A stretch of 64,000 nt of DNA from Pythium myriotylum (Eukaryota; Oomycota; Peronosporomycetes; Pythiales; Pythiaceae). The notes under the pieces were generated by a model, which saw nothing but the letters and a program-made list of their open reading frames with translations, ran no database searches and had not been told where the DNA came from. Location: assembly GCA_023091665.1 (NCBI GenBank), contig JALJCQ010000013.1:124001-188000 (forward strand), in the 5' to 3' direction. Below, one piece after another: positions 47,988 through 58,558 of this stretch. Positions within the stretch are counted from its first letter, which is position 1. Each line of letters starts with the position of its first letter. A program made the translations under genes and the position numbers.

Positions 47988-49288
47988 TCACTCGGCCGGC
48001 GGCTTGGGCTTGCCCTGCTGCAACTTGTCGGCCTGCGAGGCCAAGAAGAGCTCGAGGATGTGGGCCGCGGCCGAGCGCGGGCTCAGGAAGCCGAGCACGA
48101 GGTCCTGGTTCATGCGCTCGGCCTTGGCGCGCACGTCGCTGTTGCTCGAGACGGCCTTCATGAGCTGCTCGTTGAGCTGGTTCCAGAGCCACTTGGTGCT
48201 CTGGTGGTTGCGCTTGGCCGCGATCTTGTCGAGCGCGCCCATGGTCTTGCGGAACTCCTCCACGACCTCCCACACTTTGTCCACGCCGTTGTTCTCGAGC
48301 GCCGAGCAGAGCTTCACCTTGGGCTCCCAGTCCGGGTCCTTGCGGCGCATGAGCTGGAACGCGTGCATGAAGTCGACGGCCGCGTGCTTGGCCACACTAG
48401 ACACCACCAGCACTCGTGTCAGATACAACGTGTCGTCAACGCCAGCAATAAAAAAAGGAAAGACCCTACTTCTTGAGGTCGCCGTCGGCCTTGTTGACCA
48501 CGACGATGTCGGCGATCTCCATGATGCCCTTCTTGGAGCCCTGGAGCTCGTCCCCGCCGGCGGGCGGCACGAGCAGCATGACCATGTCGACCGTGTCGTC
48601 GATCACGATCTCGGACTGGCCGACGCCGACGCTCTCGACGAGCACAATGTCGTACCCGGCGGCCTCGCAGAGCAGCACGATGTCGTTGGTGTGCTGCGCG
48701 ACGCCGCCGAGCGTGCCGCGCGACGGCGACGGGCGCACAAAGGCGTTGGGGTCGTTGGCCAAGTGGGTCATGCGGGTCTTGTCGCCGAGAATGGAGCCGC
48801 CCGTGCGCGAGGACGACGGGTCGATCGCGAGCACGGCCACTTTGTGGCCCTTGCCCGTGAGGAACAGGCCGAGCGCCTCGATGAACGTCGACTTGCCGGC
48901 GCCCGGCGGGCCCGAGATGCCGAGGCGGAAGGACGAGAGCGTCGGCACGACGCTCTGCCGGTGGCTCGCGCCGCGCCGCTTCTTGAGCACGGCGTCCAGC
49001 ATGAGCTCGGCCTGCTCCTCGTCGCTGCGCAGCGACGACTCGGCTAGAGAGAGAGAGAGAGACAGAGACACACCGAGTCAGTGGGGCGCTCGTGAGCAGC
49101 TACACGTGTGTCAAGATACCGAGCGTGATGGCGCGGCTGAGCGCCGTGCGGTTGCCGGCCACGACGCCGTCCACGAGCCTGCGCGTAGCCGGGCGCATGA
49201 CGTCGCCATTTTCATGGGCTGCGGAGGAGCTCAGCGTAGCGGCGCGCAGCGGCAGGCGCAGCGAGCGGCGACTCAGCCGGAGCAGCAT
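47988..49288 (-). CDS. MMAA: MMAA/MeaB-type G3E-related GTPase, mitochondrial
   Basis: Exons 49288-49120, 49043-48470 and 48396-47988 give 383 aa. The N-terminus [20 protein letters not shown] is a mitochondrial targeting peptide. Then come [20 protein letters not shown], the Walker [34 protein letters not shown]-type [19 protein letters not shown] (switch/Walker B region) and the NKAD guanine motif. The C-terminal helical arm ([20 protein letters not shown]) is also present. MMAA protects and reactivates adenosylcobalamin-dependent methylmalonyl-CoA mutase. This implies a B12-dependent propionate route in the organism. The first intron (76 nt) has a (CT)n polypyrimidine tract. Converges on the Myb gene. 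Confidence 0.92.
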
Positions 49289-49800
49289 GTTCGCATGTCT
49301 ATCGACCGGAGATCGCATGTGGTGGGTGTGGGTGCCCCCGGGGGTACTATTGGTCGGTTCGACTAAGTACGATCCAACTGCAAGTTGGAAGGTTCCGGAT
49401 TTTGGCGATGCAGTAGTAATCTCTCCGGAAGACGATCCTGTTGGATCCGGAGGAGAAAAAAAGCAAAAAAAAAAAAAAAGTGAAGGTGTATAGTGTGTAT
49501 ACTTGTCACGTGAAGAACGTGTATAGTGTCTATACGTTGTTACCAACAGCGGAGTGAGTTACGGTTCCCGCGGTTCCCGTGTGTGAGTCAGGGCACCCGC
49601 GGGTTTCGCCGGTCTCTCGGTCTGGTTAGCTTACGGCCCCTACCCCTGGTCCCTCGTTGGCTCCGCCTCCAACGAGGGAGTCTAGCCATTTCCCCACGGG
49701 ACGGGAGTCAGTCGGTCCCGTGTCCCAGGCGCCGCTTGTGCCCTGCGAGCGGCATCGCCATTTTGCCCCACTCCCCGAGTACCTGTATATCCGAGCGACC
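49289..49800. other. Intergenic region between MMAA and the PDZ-like gene
   Basis: Divergent promoter space. It holds an A-rich run (49456-49480) and a repeated GTGTATAGTGTSTATAC motif (about 49487-49536). No gene supported. Confidence 0.5.
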
Positions 49801-50451
49801 ATGGGCCAGGGCTCCTCGCGCAGCGGCATGCCCGGCGGCGACTTCTACGTCGGCCCCATCTACGCCACGAGCCTCAGCCACGACCGGCAGACCGAGGTGC
49901 GCATCGGCGGGCTCGACGCCGACGGCGCGCCCATCGACGACGCGCAGGTCGGCCCGCGGGCCAAGCTGCCGTTCCTCGACGTGGCGCCGGCGCGCAAGCA
50001 AGACGTGTTCAAGCGACTCGGGCTCGTGGTCAAGACCCGCGGGTCGCGGTTAATGCAGAACGCCGAGGTCGTGGTCACGGACTACTACCGCCTCGACGGC
50101 AAGCGCTTCGTGCCGCGCGACCGCGTGCAAGGCTCGAACCCGACCAACTGGACCGGCACGATGGGCCCCGCCGAGGCCAGCGGCGGCCTGCGCGTCGGCG
50201 ACACGCTCTACGCCATCAACCACCGACTCGTCGTGAACAAATCCAAGGGCCAGATCCTGCGGCAGATCAACGCGCTGCTCGAGAAGAACGACAGCGCGCC
50301 CGTCGTGCTCACGTGGAAACACACCGAAGACGTCAACGCCACGCCCTGGGAGCTCGAGATCTGCCTGCCGCCGCCCGAGGGCGAGTACGTGCAGCTAGAG
50401 AACGAGTGGGGCCCCGCGCGACCGACCAAGATCTCGTCCGTCTCCATCTAA
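49801..50451 (+). CDS. PDZ-like protein with N-myristoylation signal
   Basis: 216 aa, single exon from ATG 49801. MGQGSSRSG fits an N-myristoylation site (Gly2, Ser6). The C-terminal half holds a PDZ-like fold: a short linker, then SGGLRVGDTLYAINHRLVVN, helix KGQILRQINALLEKN and strand PVVLTWKH. The N-terminal half (FYVGPIYATSLSHDRQTEVR) has no known domain. Probably a membrane-anchored adaptor. The frame is open upstream to 49657, but the lipidation motif and the leader support the internal start. Confidence 0.65.
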   Translation: MGQGSSRSGMPGGDFYVGPIYATSLSHDRQTEVRIGGLDADGAPIDDAQVGPRAKLPFLDVAPARKQDVFKRLGLVVKTRGSRLMQNAEVVVTDYYRLDGKRFVPRDRVQGSNPTNWTGTMGPAEASGGLRVGDTLYAINHRLVVNKSKGQILRQINALLEKNDSAPVVLTWKHTEDVNATPWELEICLPPPEGEYVQLENEWGPARPTKISSVSI

Positions 50452-50987
50452 TTTGCCGACCGCTATTGCCCCTCTCTTTTTTTTTTTAAATCTTGAGTTT
50501 CCCCTCCCCCCCCATCGACATCTCCGCCAACGGCCCCGAACGTCCGTCTTCCGCCGCGGCGATGGTGTCGCCTCTCTCTCCCACCTTCTCTTCCATATCT
50601 CGCCTCTTTTCGGCGTCGGCTTGTTCGCGACCATTCGACGACGTTCGTGCTCCCGTGTATCCTAGTCGTCAAGACCGCCTCCCCCCTCTAGCGACGTCCC
50701 GTGCGCCGGCCTTCTTCCAAGGATCGTGCTATCATTCCATGTCGCGAACCAACCGCCGGCACGCACTCTCCCCACGCTCGGTCTTCCGCTGGCAGAAGGC
50801 CGAGGCCGTGGACAGCGTCGCTTCTCCCTGTACCAATAGTCAACAAGATCGCGTCGTCGTCGACTGGTCTGCTCGAGCCGACACCCTCCACCATAAATAC
50901 ACTTGCATGCTCTTTCTCTCTTTTTCCCATTTTCCCACTTGTCTCGTAAGAAGGAGCGCCTGCCGACGAGCCTGGCGGCGCGCGTGT
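50452..50987. other. Intergenic region between convergent genes
   Basis: Trailer sequence of the PDZ-like and carrier genes; a T9 run near 50479. No gene supported. Confidence 0.5.
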
Positions 50988-52073
50988 TTATTCATCAATT
51001 ACCAGCATATTTTTTAACTTCTCGAACGTGCCGAACGTGATGCCGACCATGGGCACGACCTTCATGAGCTCGGGCGTGAGCCCGCGGTAGAAGCCTCGCA
51101 CGCCCTGGGTCTGGTAGAGCTCGGCCGCGATGCCCAGCGGCGTCGGCGGGATGTTGTGCGCGTGGATAGCCGAGATCTGGAGGCGGCGGCGGACGACGTC
51201 GACCGGGAACGTCACGAGCGACGACGCGATGCCCGCGAGCCCGCCGCACACGAGCGTGTCCACGGCGCTGATCTGGTAGCTCTCGGCGTCCTTGGCCTCT
51301 TTCTCGTCGCCCGTGAGCCCGAAGGACCGCTGGAGCTTGCGAAAGTCCTTGACGCGCGCCTTGAAGCCTTCGTAGAGCGTAAAGTTGATGGCGAGGTTGG
51401 GCACCGTGACCATGAGCGTGGCGCCGAGGCCGCGGTAGAGCCCGAGGAAGCCTTCCTCGGCGCGGATGCGCTGCGCCGCGTGGACGATGCCGTGGTAGCG
51501 GATGTCCGAGTTGAGCTGCGTGGCGAGCCGCGTGCGGATGAGGTCGATCGGGTAGCACGCGAGCGTCGCGACGGCGCCGGCGACGGCGCCCGAGACGAAC
51601 TGGGTCGTCCACGCGTTCTCGGAGAACCGCGGGTGCTCGGCCGCGATGAGCGCCGTCTTGACGGTCTCGAACGTGAAGAAATTCACGGCCGAGTACGGGA
51701 ACCGGTGGAGCACGCTGGCGCCGTTGCCCTTCCAGAGCGCGACGAAGCCTTCGTTGCGCAGCACTTTGGTGAACGCGCCGACCAAGCTGGACGAGAACTT
51801 GTCCGTGTGGCGCGTCGAGACCATCGAGTGGACCTGGAAGAGGATCGTGAGGCGGCTCAGCGGCGCCGTGACGGTCTTGCCGACGCTGCCGGCGATGCCG
51901 CCGGCGAGCAGCACGCTCGAGTGCTTGAGGAACTGCTTCTTGGTGTCGCTCTGGAAGAGCGGCACGTCCACGTCGTCCATCTCGAGCGCCACGTCGCCGG
52001 CGTCGCCGAGACTCACGACGCCCGTCGTGTGGCGCCGCAGCGCCACGCGCTTGGGCGGCTCCTCGCTCGCCAT
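50988..52073 (-). CDS. Mitochondrial carrier family protein (CoA/adenine-nucleotide carrier-like)
   Basis: 361 aa from MASEEPPKRV (52073); an upstream in-frame Met at 52121 is less likely. Three repeats carry the carrier signatures APLSRLTILFQV, PIDLIRTRLATQ and PVDVVRRRLQIS, with GGIAGSVGKTV, SGAVAGAVATLA and CGGLAGIASSLV as the following helices and YRGL at repeat ends. The first signature has Ser instead of Asp/Glu (P-x-S-x-x), a feature of plant/protist carriers grouped near the CoA and Leu5-type transporters. The inner-membrane exchange substrate is inferred only roughly. The 60 N-terminal residues before the first helix are longer than in minimal carriers. Confidence 0.85.
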   Translation of the reverse strand: MASEEPPKRVALRRHTTGVVSLGDAGDVALEMDDVDVPLFQSDTKKQFLKHSSVLLAGGIAGSVGKTVTAPLSRLTILFQVHSMVSTRHTDKFSSSLVGAFTKVLRNEGFVALWKGNGASVLHRFPYSAVNFFTFETVKTALIAAEHPRFSENAWTTQFVSGAVAGAVATLACYPIDLIRTRLATQLNSDIRYHGIVHAAQRIRAEEGFLGLYRGLGATLMVTVPNLAINFTLYEGFKARVKDFRKLQRSFGLTGDEKEAKDAESYQISAVDTLVCGGLAGIASSLVTFPVDVVRRRLQISAIHAHNIPPTPLGIAAELYQTQGVRGFYRGLTPELMKVVPMVGITFGTFEKLKNMLVIDE

Positions 52074-52435
52074 GTCCGGTGGTCTCGAATGAGCCCCCTT
52101 ATGAGCTGCTCGTCGTGACACGGCCGCATCAGCGGCGCGCTCCCACTACCTTCGCGCAACCTCCCGTCGCGTGGACCACACAAAGTGTAACCCGTGTACC
52201 CCCCCCCCTCCTCCTCTCTCTTCCCCGTTCTGTCCCCCATCCAACGGCGAGGGGCAACCTGATAACCTCCTTCGCCGCCGGCCGCTCGAGACTCGCGCGC
52301 GCCGCCGCCTCCTGCGCGCCACGCGACCCGCGCCCGCCCCCGACCGCGCGCATCGTCTGCGCGAGTGTCCGCGCTTCCGATCCGTGGCGCTCGCGTCGCG
52401 ATCCGCGCCCGCCTCGCGCCGCTAGCCGCCGCGCC
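52074..52435. promoter_or_regulatory. Divergent promoter, carrier / PHD-ankyrin-HECT-like gene
   Basis: 362 nt between the two start codons, with a C9 run at 52201-52209 and CT-rich stretches. No specific site identified. Confidence 0.5.
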
Positions 52436-55400
52436 ATGGGCGACCACGTGCGCACGCGGCAGTATCCGCTGCTGCCGACGGCGCGGCGCGGCGCCGAGCG
52501 CACGCGGCTCGCGCTGCCCGAGCAGGGCGATCTGCGCCTGCGCTCGCTCGTGCCGACGGCCTTCCTGCAGCAGCTGAGCATCCACTGCCAGCCCGAGGCG
52601 CGCCACGTCTACGACAAGTTCCTCGTCAAGCGGCGCTTCATCGTCATGGCGCTCGGCGGCGACCTCTTCATGAAGGACGTCGACGTGCCGCTGCTCGCGA
52701 GCGCGCTGCCGCCCATGCTCGCGCTGCCGCCGCCGCTCGCGCCCTGGGACATTGTCAAAGTGCTCGACCTCGTGCAGTGCTTCCAGTACGCCGCCGACGG
52801 CACGCTCGTGCCCAACGTGCGATGGGAGCTCGTGCGCGTGCGCTGGCGCAGCGGCCGCGAGACGTGGGTGCCCATCGAGCTCATGGCCTCGCAGCCGCCC
52901 GTGCTGCTGCAAGAGTTCTACGTCAACACGATCAACTCGTGGCACTTTGTCGACCGCGTCTTCCCCGACAGCCTCGCGCGCTTCCTCACCGAAGTGGAGC
53001 TCTGGTTCCACCATCCCGAGTTTCAGCCGCTCTACCAGAAGTGGCGCAACCGCGCGGCGAGGCTGCTCGCCGGCAACACGGCGGCTCAGGCGAATGGAGC
53101 TGCTCAGACGACCACGCAGGCAGATGTGAAAGACCGACAGCTCACGGCCGAGGCACAGCGAGCTTTCCCACAGCAGACTCCGCCTGCGCAGCCGACGCAG
53201 AGGATACAGCAGCCTCAGGCCGCACAGCCTACACAGCTAGCGCCGAGGATACAACAGCCTCAGGTCGCACAGCCCACACAGGCCACACAGAGGATACCGC
53301 AAGCTCAGCCCACACAGCCTTCACAGACGATACAGCCGCCGCCACAACCAGTCCACTCGAACGGCTCGAGGATACCTCCGCAGCCTCTCGCGACCGTGAC
53401 GCAACTGCCGCCACTCCCGCCGACGCCTCCGCGGCCCTCGCAGGAGAGACCACCAGAGCTGCGACGGGGACCGCCGCCTCTGTCGCTGAACGGACACAGA
53501 GAGCCTCCTCGCCAGAGTACGACAAATGGAGCTTCAGCATCTTCGACTCCCGCACACAACAAGCCAAAGTCGAAAGAGAAGGATGCGCGTCGTGACTCGA
53601 CACCGTCGAAATCCAAAGAGAAGGAGAAGAAAAGCAAAGAGAAGAGTAACACAGAGAAAGAGCGTGAGAAGGCGAAGGAAAAGCATAGAGACAAAGAGAA
53701 CGAACGTCAGGATAAGAGTAAGGAGCGAGACAAGGAGAAGCACAAGGAGAAACGAGATAAGCACAAGGATAAGAGCAAGCAGAAAGAAAAGGAACGGGAG
53801 AAGGAAAAGGAAAAGGAGAAGGAAAAGGAAAAGGAGAAGGAGAGAAAGAAGAAGAGGAAAGAGTCATCCAAACGTGACCACGAATCGTCTCCGAAGAAGA
53901 GCCCGTCGAAGCGAAGAAGAGATAGGTCGCCAGAGACACCGAGGACAGCAGACCGCCGGAGAAAGAGGCTCAAGTGGTCTCAGGCTACCAGCGACGACGA
54001 TGAATCTGATGACCTCCTAGAGCTTTCACAGAGCGGGCGAGACAGGTCAGATGGGCAGAAAGAGAAGCGGTTTAGACGGCTTCGCAAGGCTGCAGACAGG
54101 CAATCTGCTGAGCGAGATGTGATCGTAATTGACGATGAGGACAATGATGATGTTATTAAACTATCCTTGAAGAAGAAGAAGAAGAAGAAAGAGAAGAAGG
54201 ACGAGAAAGGAAGGAAGGATAAAAAGCGGAGCGACGACAAAGACGAAGCCGATGGCAATGAACAAGATCAGCCCATCGAGATTGAGTCCGTGCCTCACAT
54301 TACAGATATCGATGGAGATGACGAAGAGACTGCGGATGATGAATCCTCGACCCAGGAGATGCTGTTAGGTGAAATTCGATGCGAGTGTGGTGCCACCAAA
54401 GTTAACCGCTACACTGGTCAGTGGGTGCAGTGCTGTAAGGAAGACTGTGAAGTGTGGCAACACGCAGAATGCGTTGGGCTCCTGATTCGCCGGGGTGAGT
54501 ACGAGCGCCTTCCAGACAAGTACTGCTGCTCGAAGTGTGACCCTGAAGCATTCAAGAAGCGATATCAGAAGGCCAAGCTGAACTTGCGCGCATGGTTATC
54601 ACTGTGCTGCGGGAGCAAGAACCAACACCAACTACTGAAACTTCTGGATGAGGAGGAGCAACGAGACGCTGAAGTTGCGAGCGAGTTGGCAGCAAGCGCG
54701 TATGGCACTGGCCGGCTGACGCTATTGATGGAGGCTGCTCGTAACGGACTGACACACACTGTCCGCCGTCTGATGCGACGGTATAAAGTCAACGTCCATG
54801 CGACAGATGCGTGGAGCCGCAACGCGTTGTATCACGCCGTCCGGGGCGAGAGTGTATCCGTCGCTGACTTTCTCATGAAGAACGCCGAAGCGTTGGTCCG
54901 CCACCAAGACTTGAACGGTGTAATGCCGTTGCATTTGATGTTGAGGTCTCCAACGCTCAATGGGCTCTGCTTGCCGCTGCTGAAGAAAGACCATACGTTG
55001 TGTGTAACGAGCGACTTTGGTGGAATCATGCCGATCCATTTCGCATGCCAAGCTGTGAACCATAACACGGTCGAGAATGTGCGGCAGATTCTCAGCGTGC
55101 AGCCAATGGCTGCCCTGGAGAAGTCGAGTGAGAGACTGACGCCATTTCTCTACCTCTGTCGAGCCAGCAAGGGCGTGACATCAGCTGAAATCGCAATGAA
55201 AGCGTCGTGCGTGAAACAGATCGTCGACCTGTTTCTGGACGTGGACGTGCTAGCCGAGTTCTTCTGCGACCGTGATTTGCGTGGGTGGACGGGTTTGCAC
55301 TTTGCAGCGGAAGTGGGAAACCACTCTCTGCTCACGTATCTTAGCGGCCTTGAGGAGGTTGACATCGACGCGATGACCTTTGACGGTGGCGAGACCGCTC

Positions 55401-56788
55401 TTCACTTGGCAGCCTCCGGGAACCATCCCGAGGCGATCCGCGTGCTTCTCGAGAATCGACGCCAGCGACTGGAAGTGGTGGCCGTGGACAGCTTGAAGCA
55501 AATCCCAGCTATGCGCACAACCGATATCTCGTGCCTTCAGCTGCTGCTCCACTACGATTTAGAACGGCAGCTGCGCGTTATCAGCAACCACGCGCGCAAC
55601 TACCGCTACCACGAGCTGCTCCGTAACTGGATGCGGTTTGTCACGAGCGACCCAGTGAGTTACGCGATCGTGAACGACTGGCTCCAGTATCAGATCCCAC
55701 TACTCGACGAGCTTGACGAGTTGTTCTTGCTCCATCGTGCGTTTTTTCGTGTTGACTGCAAGCTCGACTATGTGTACGAGCAAGTGTTCCCATCGATCAA
55801 GCGCCAGTCGCGACCTCCGCGGGGCTCTCAGCACTCAATCGTGGAAATCACGCTGTCTGCTCAAGGCGAGTGCTACTGGAAGCAGTTCGTGAGCCAGACG
55901 CGAGACTTCGGCGCCGTTGTGTTTCGCCAGAAGCTACGTGTGGCCATCGCGCGCGGAGAAAACCTTCGACTGGACAATCTCACGCTCGTGCTCGTGCGTC
56001 TGCTCGCTGGGCTCCTGCAGCCATCCACTGGTCTGCTAGTGCGCAACGGGATAGACGCGACGCTCGATCCATCACCGCATCGACACGCCGACGACGTCGA
56101 GACCATCCGCGAATACTTCATTCTCGGCGAGTTGGTTGCGTACCTTGTTCTCAATGAGGTCTCTGTCGGCGAGATATTCGAGTTCTCGACGTCATTTCTC
56201 ACCGCCGTGCTTGGGGTCCGGTTTGCTAACCACGATGACTCAACGTTATCGTTGCGAATATTCGCGGAGAGCTTCGCCGCTGGGTTCGAGGCTGTGCTGC
56301 CAGCAACGCTTGCGCTCTTCCACGTCGAGGAATTGCGTGTACTGCTGAACGCGCGCGTCCACTCGCTCAACGTGTCTGCCATGGACTGGAAAGCGTCGGT
56401 CGATTGGGTCGGTTTTACCGAGAGCGGGAAAGAGGTTTTCATCCAGTGGTGGATGCGCATGGTGGATGAGCTGGTTGAGGAGGAACGCGTGGTGCTCGTG
56501 TTGTGGCTCACATCGTCGTTCCGACACGCGCAACTCGTGTTTTTCGACGCCGACCCTGACCAAAGTAGGATCCGCATCCAGCGGTTTAAGGCGCCAACCC
56601 CGGCAGACAATGGCATCGTCGAAGGCGAAGACAGCGAGCTCTTGCCGGTGGACGAAGACAAGTTGCTGCCGGTGCTGGATGCTACGTCACGTACGCTCGT
56701 GCTCCCGATTTACTCGAGCTTCGAGCGGTTCCGCACGGCCGTGCTGGGCGTGTTCCGTCACGCGGACCATACATTGAGTCTTCGCTGA
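52436..56788 (+). CDS. PHD-finger, ankyrin-repeat, HECT-like protein without catalytic cysteine
   Basis: 1450 aa, single exon, start MGDHVRTRQYPLL. Residues 1-205 form a folded N-terminal domain (FVDRVFPDSLARFLTEVELW). About 210-360 is Gln/Pro rich. About 365-620 is a Lys/Glu-rich repeat region (KEREKEKEKEKEKEKE). A C4HC3 PHD finger lies near 645-700 (CECGATKVNRYTGQWVQCC, WQHAEC, CCSKC). Ankyrin repeats follow from about 760 to 1010 (TLLMEAARNGLTHTVRRLM, GWTGLHFAAEVGNHSLLTYL, GETALHLAASGNHPEAIRVL). The C-terminal 350 residues follow a HECT ubiquitin-ligase fold (YFILGELVAYLVLNE, LFHVEELRVLL, LPIYSSFERF). At the position where HECT has T-C-F/H the sequence is DATSRT: Ser at residue 1418 (codon 56687-56689). 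Ligase activity is therefore doubtful. Likely a chromatin-reading scaffold. Confidence 0.75.
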   Translation: MGDHVRTRQYPLLPTARRGAERTRLALPEQGDLRLRSLVPTAFLQQLSIHCQPEARHVYDKFLVKRRFIVMALGGDLFMKDVDVPLLASALPPMLALPPPLAPWDIVKVLDLVQCFQYAADGTLVPNVRWELVRVRWRSGRETWVPIELMASQPPVLLQEFYVNTINSWHFVDRVFPDSLARFLTEVELWFHHPEFQPLYQKWRNRAARLLAGNTAAQANGAAQTTTQADVKDRQLTAEAQRAFPQQTPPAQPTQRIQQPQAAQPTQLAPRIQQPQVAQPTQATQRIPQAQPTQPSQTIQPPPQPVHSNGSRIPPQPLATVTQLPPLPPTPPRPSQERPPELRRGPPPLSLNGHREPPRQSTTNGASASSTPAHNKPKSKEKDARRDSTPSKSKEKEKKSKEKSNTEKEREKAKEKHRDKENERQDKSKERDKEKHKEKRDKHKDKSKQKEKEREKEKEKEKEKEKEKERKKKRKESSKRDHESSPKKSPSKRRRDRSPETPRTADRRRKRLKWSQATSDDDESDDLLELSQSGRDRSDGQKEKRFRRLRKAADRQSAERDVIVIDDEDNDDVIKLSLKKKKKKKEKKDEKGRKDKKRSDDKDEADGNEQDQPIEIESVPHITDIDGDDEETADDESSTQEMLLGEIRCECGATKVNRYTGQWVQCCKEDCEVWQHAECVGLLIRRGEYERLPDKYCCSKCDPEAFKKRYQKAKLNLRAWLSLCCGSKNQHQLLKLLDEEEQRDAEVASELAASAYGTGRLTLLMEAARNGLTHTVRRLMRRYKVNVHATDAWSRNALYHAVRGESVSVADFLMKNAEALVRHQDLNGVMPLHLMLRSPTLNGLCLPLLKKDHTLCVTSDFGGIMPIHFACQAVNHNTVENVRQILSVQPMAALEKSSERLTPFLYLCRASKGVTSAEIAMKASCVKQIVDLFLDVDVLAEFFCDRDLRGWTGLHFAAEVGNHSLLTYLSGLEEVDIDAMTFDGGETALHLAASGNHPEAIRVLLENRRQRLEVVAVDSLKQIPAMRTTDISCLQLLLHYDLERQLRVISNHARNYRYHELLRNWMRFVTSDPVSYAIVNDWLQYQIPLLDELDELFLLHRAFFRVDCKLDYVYEQVFPSIKRQSRPPRGSQHSIVEITLSAQGECYWKQFVSQTRDFGAVVFRQKLRVAIARGENLRLDNLTLVLVRLLAGLLQPSTGLLVRNGIDATLDPSPHRHADDVETIREYFILGELVAYLVLNEVSVGEIFEFSTSFLTAVLGVRFANHDDSTLSLRIFAESFAAGFEAVLPATLALFHVEELRVLLNARVHSLNVSAMDWKASVDWVGFTESGKEVFIQWWMRMVDELVEEERVVLVLWLTSSFRHAQLVFFDADPDQSRIRIQRFKAPTPADNGIVEGEDSELLPVDEDKLLPVLDATSRTLVLPIYSSFERFRTAVLGVFRHADHTLSLR

Positions 56789-56855
56789 CGTTCTAGTGTA
56801 CGCTGTAGGAAACAAAGGGACCAAGTCCTGACTATTTAACACGACCGAACCCTCC

Positions 56856-58558
56856 CTACGTGAGCAGAAAGAGGTACTCTTGTAGCAGCGGCACGACCTG
56901 GATCTCGAGGAGCTCCGCGAAGAGCACGCGCACGTCGTCGGCCGTGGTCACACGCTCGAGCTCGCGCGCGCGGAAGTGAAAAAGCGCAGCCGCGAAGACC
57001 GCAAGCAGCTCGAGTGCGTCGAAGCCTACGACGCGGTCCCAAAGCAGTAGTAGCTGCTGGATCTCGAGAACGCCCGAGAAGGCCGACTGGATCCACGGGA
57101 ACGCGATGTCGAGTGGCGCGATCCCGACGTTGAGCAGGTGGAGACACGCCGCCGGCGACGAGCGCAGTACGAGATTTTCGAAGAGCTTGCAGAGCGGCAG
57201 GATCGTCGAGCGCTCGCCACGCACGGCGTTGAGGCGGCTCCAGTAGCGCACGTACATTTCTCGGAAGACAAAGTAGAGCTCGGCCGCATCGCTGAATAGG
57301 TACGTAAGCGGCGCCAGGTACAGCACGAGGCCGCTGAAGGGCAGCACGCCGTTGGGAGGCACGAACGCATTCGCTGGGCGCTTGAGCGGATCGTCTTCCG
57401 TCATCGGCAGCTGCACGGCACCGCTGACCTGCGGCGCGCGATCGAGCACGTCCGCGTCGCGCGTGAAGGGTAGTACGACGCTGTCGAGCAGATCTTGAAA
57501 GACAAAATAGTCCGAGCTGTCGATGGCGCGCTGCAGGTCGAGCAGGTACATGTCGTCCGTGACGTACGTCCACTTGGCGACCTCGTTCTGGAGCTTGGCG
57601 AAGTACTCACGCTGCTCGCTCGAAAGAGTCGTGAGCCCGAGTGCCTGGCGCCAGACAGCCGCGCGCAGGCTCACGGGGCAGCCCGTCTTGGCGTACTGCC
57701 GCGCCATGGCCACGCTCCGTGAGTGCGCACAGACAAGATCACCCACACGGAACTTGTCGGCGAGATACGCCTGCCTTTCGACGGGGAAGAGCTCGTCGAG
57801 CCCGATCTGTCCGTGCGCCGGTGCGAGCTCGGCAAACATGCGACGCAGCTCCGCCGGCGACGGCGAGTGGAGCTGCAGCTGAATGGATCCCCACGCAGGC
57901 GGCGACGTGCGAGCCACGCGATTCGCCGGTTGGATGGACTGCAGCAGGTGGAGCAGGTCACGGCTACATGGAGCATACGACATCCGTGAAGTCATTGGCA
58001 TCTTCACCTCAGAAGACAAACCTACCCATCGTAGAGAAACCGCGTGGACGGTGGCGGCTTGTACGCGCGCACCGGCTCAGTACTTGCCACTTCGACATCG
58101 CCGTCTTGCTCTTTGGAGACACCACGTCGCCGCGACGCCACAAGCGGCTTACGCTGCTCGCTCGCAAAGCGCAGCAGCTCTTCGCGCGTGATCCGCTCCC
58201 AGCTCGCGCGCGCGGCCGCGACCACGTCGAGCCCTCCGCCGGGCGCAGTCTCGGGCACGAGCGCGGCCTGCTCCTCGCGGGCCTGGCGCTGCGCCTTGGC
58301 CCGTGCCAGCCTTTCGTTCTCGCCGTGGAGATCGGCGACCGCGCGCTTGATGGCGCCCACGAGCCCGAGCCGCTCGAGCACGCGGCGCAGCGGCGGCGGC
58401 GCGTCGCTCGCGCGCACGGCCGCGAGCGCCTCGAGCGCGTACTCGGGCTTGTCGATCTCTTTCTGGAGCGCGTTTCGCCAGTCGCGCGCGCTCTCAAGCG
58501 CGAGCAATTGCTCCACGAGAAGCGCGACGCGCTCGTCGCGTGGGGTCGTCGCCATCAT
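56856..58558 (-). CDS. TBC1D19: TBC-domain (TBC1D19-like) protein
   Basis: Exons 58558-58026 and 57963-56856 give 546 aa; animal TBC1D19 is about the same size. The N-terminal 175 residues are helical and charged. A linker joins at the splice (RFLYDGRDLLHLLQSIQPAN), and the TBC fold starts at GCPVSLRAAVWRQALGL. Then follow LLDLQRAIDSSDYFVFQDLL, LYLAPLTYLFSDAAELYFVF, AFPWIQSAFSGVLEIQQLLL and WDRVVGFDALELLAVFAAAL. The Arg and Gln fingers of active Rab-GAPs (IxxDxxR and YxQ) are not visible; in their place are VTDDMYLLDLQR and LPFSGLVLY. So GAP activity may be weak or absent. Assignment to TBC1D19 is from memory of the architecture. Divergent to the LRR kinase. Confidence 0.7.

Noticed and set aside
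53526..54020. Arg/Lys-rich alternative frames within the PHD-HECT-like gene
   Set aside because: Low-complexity AAGGAA repeats read in the wrong frame.
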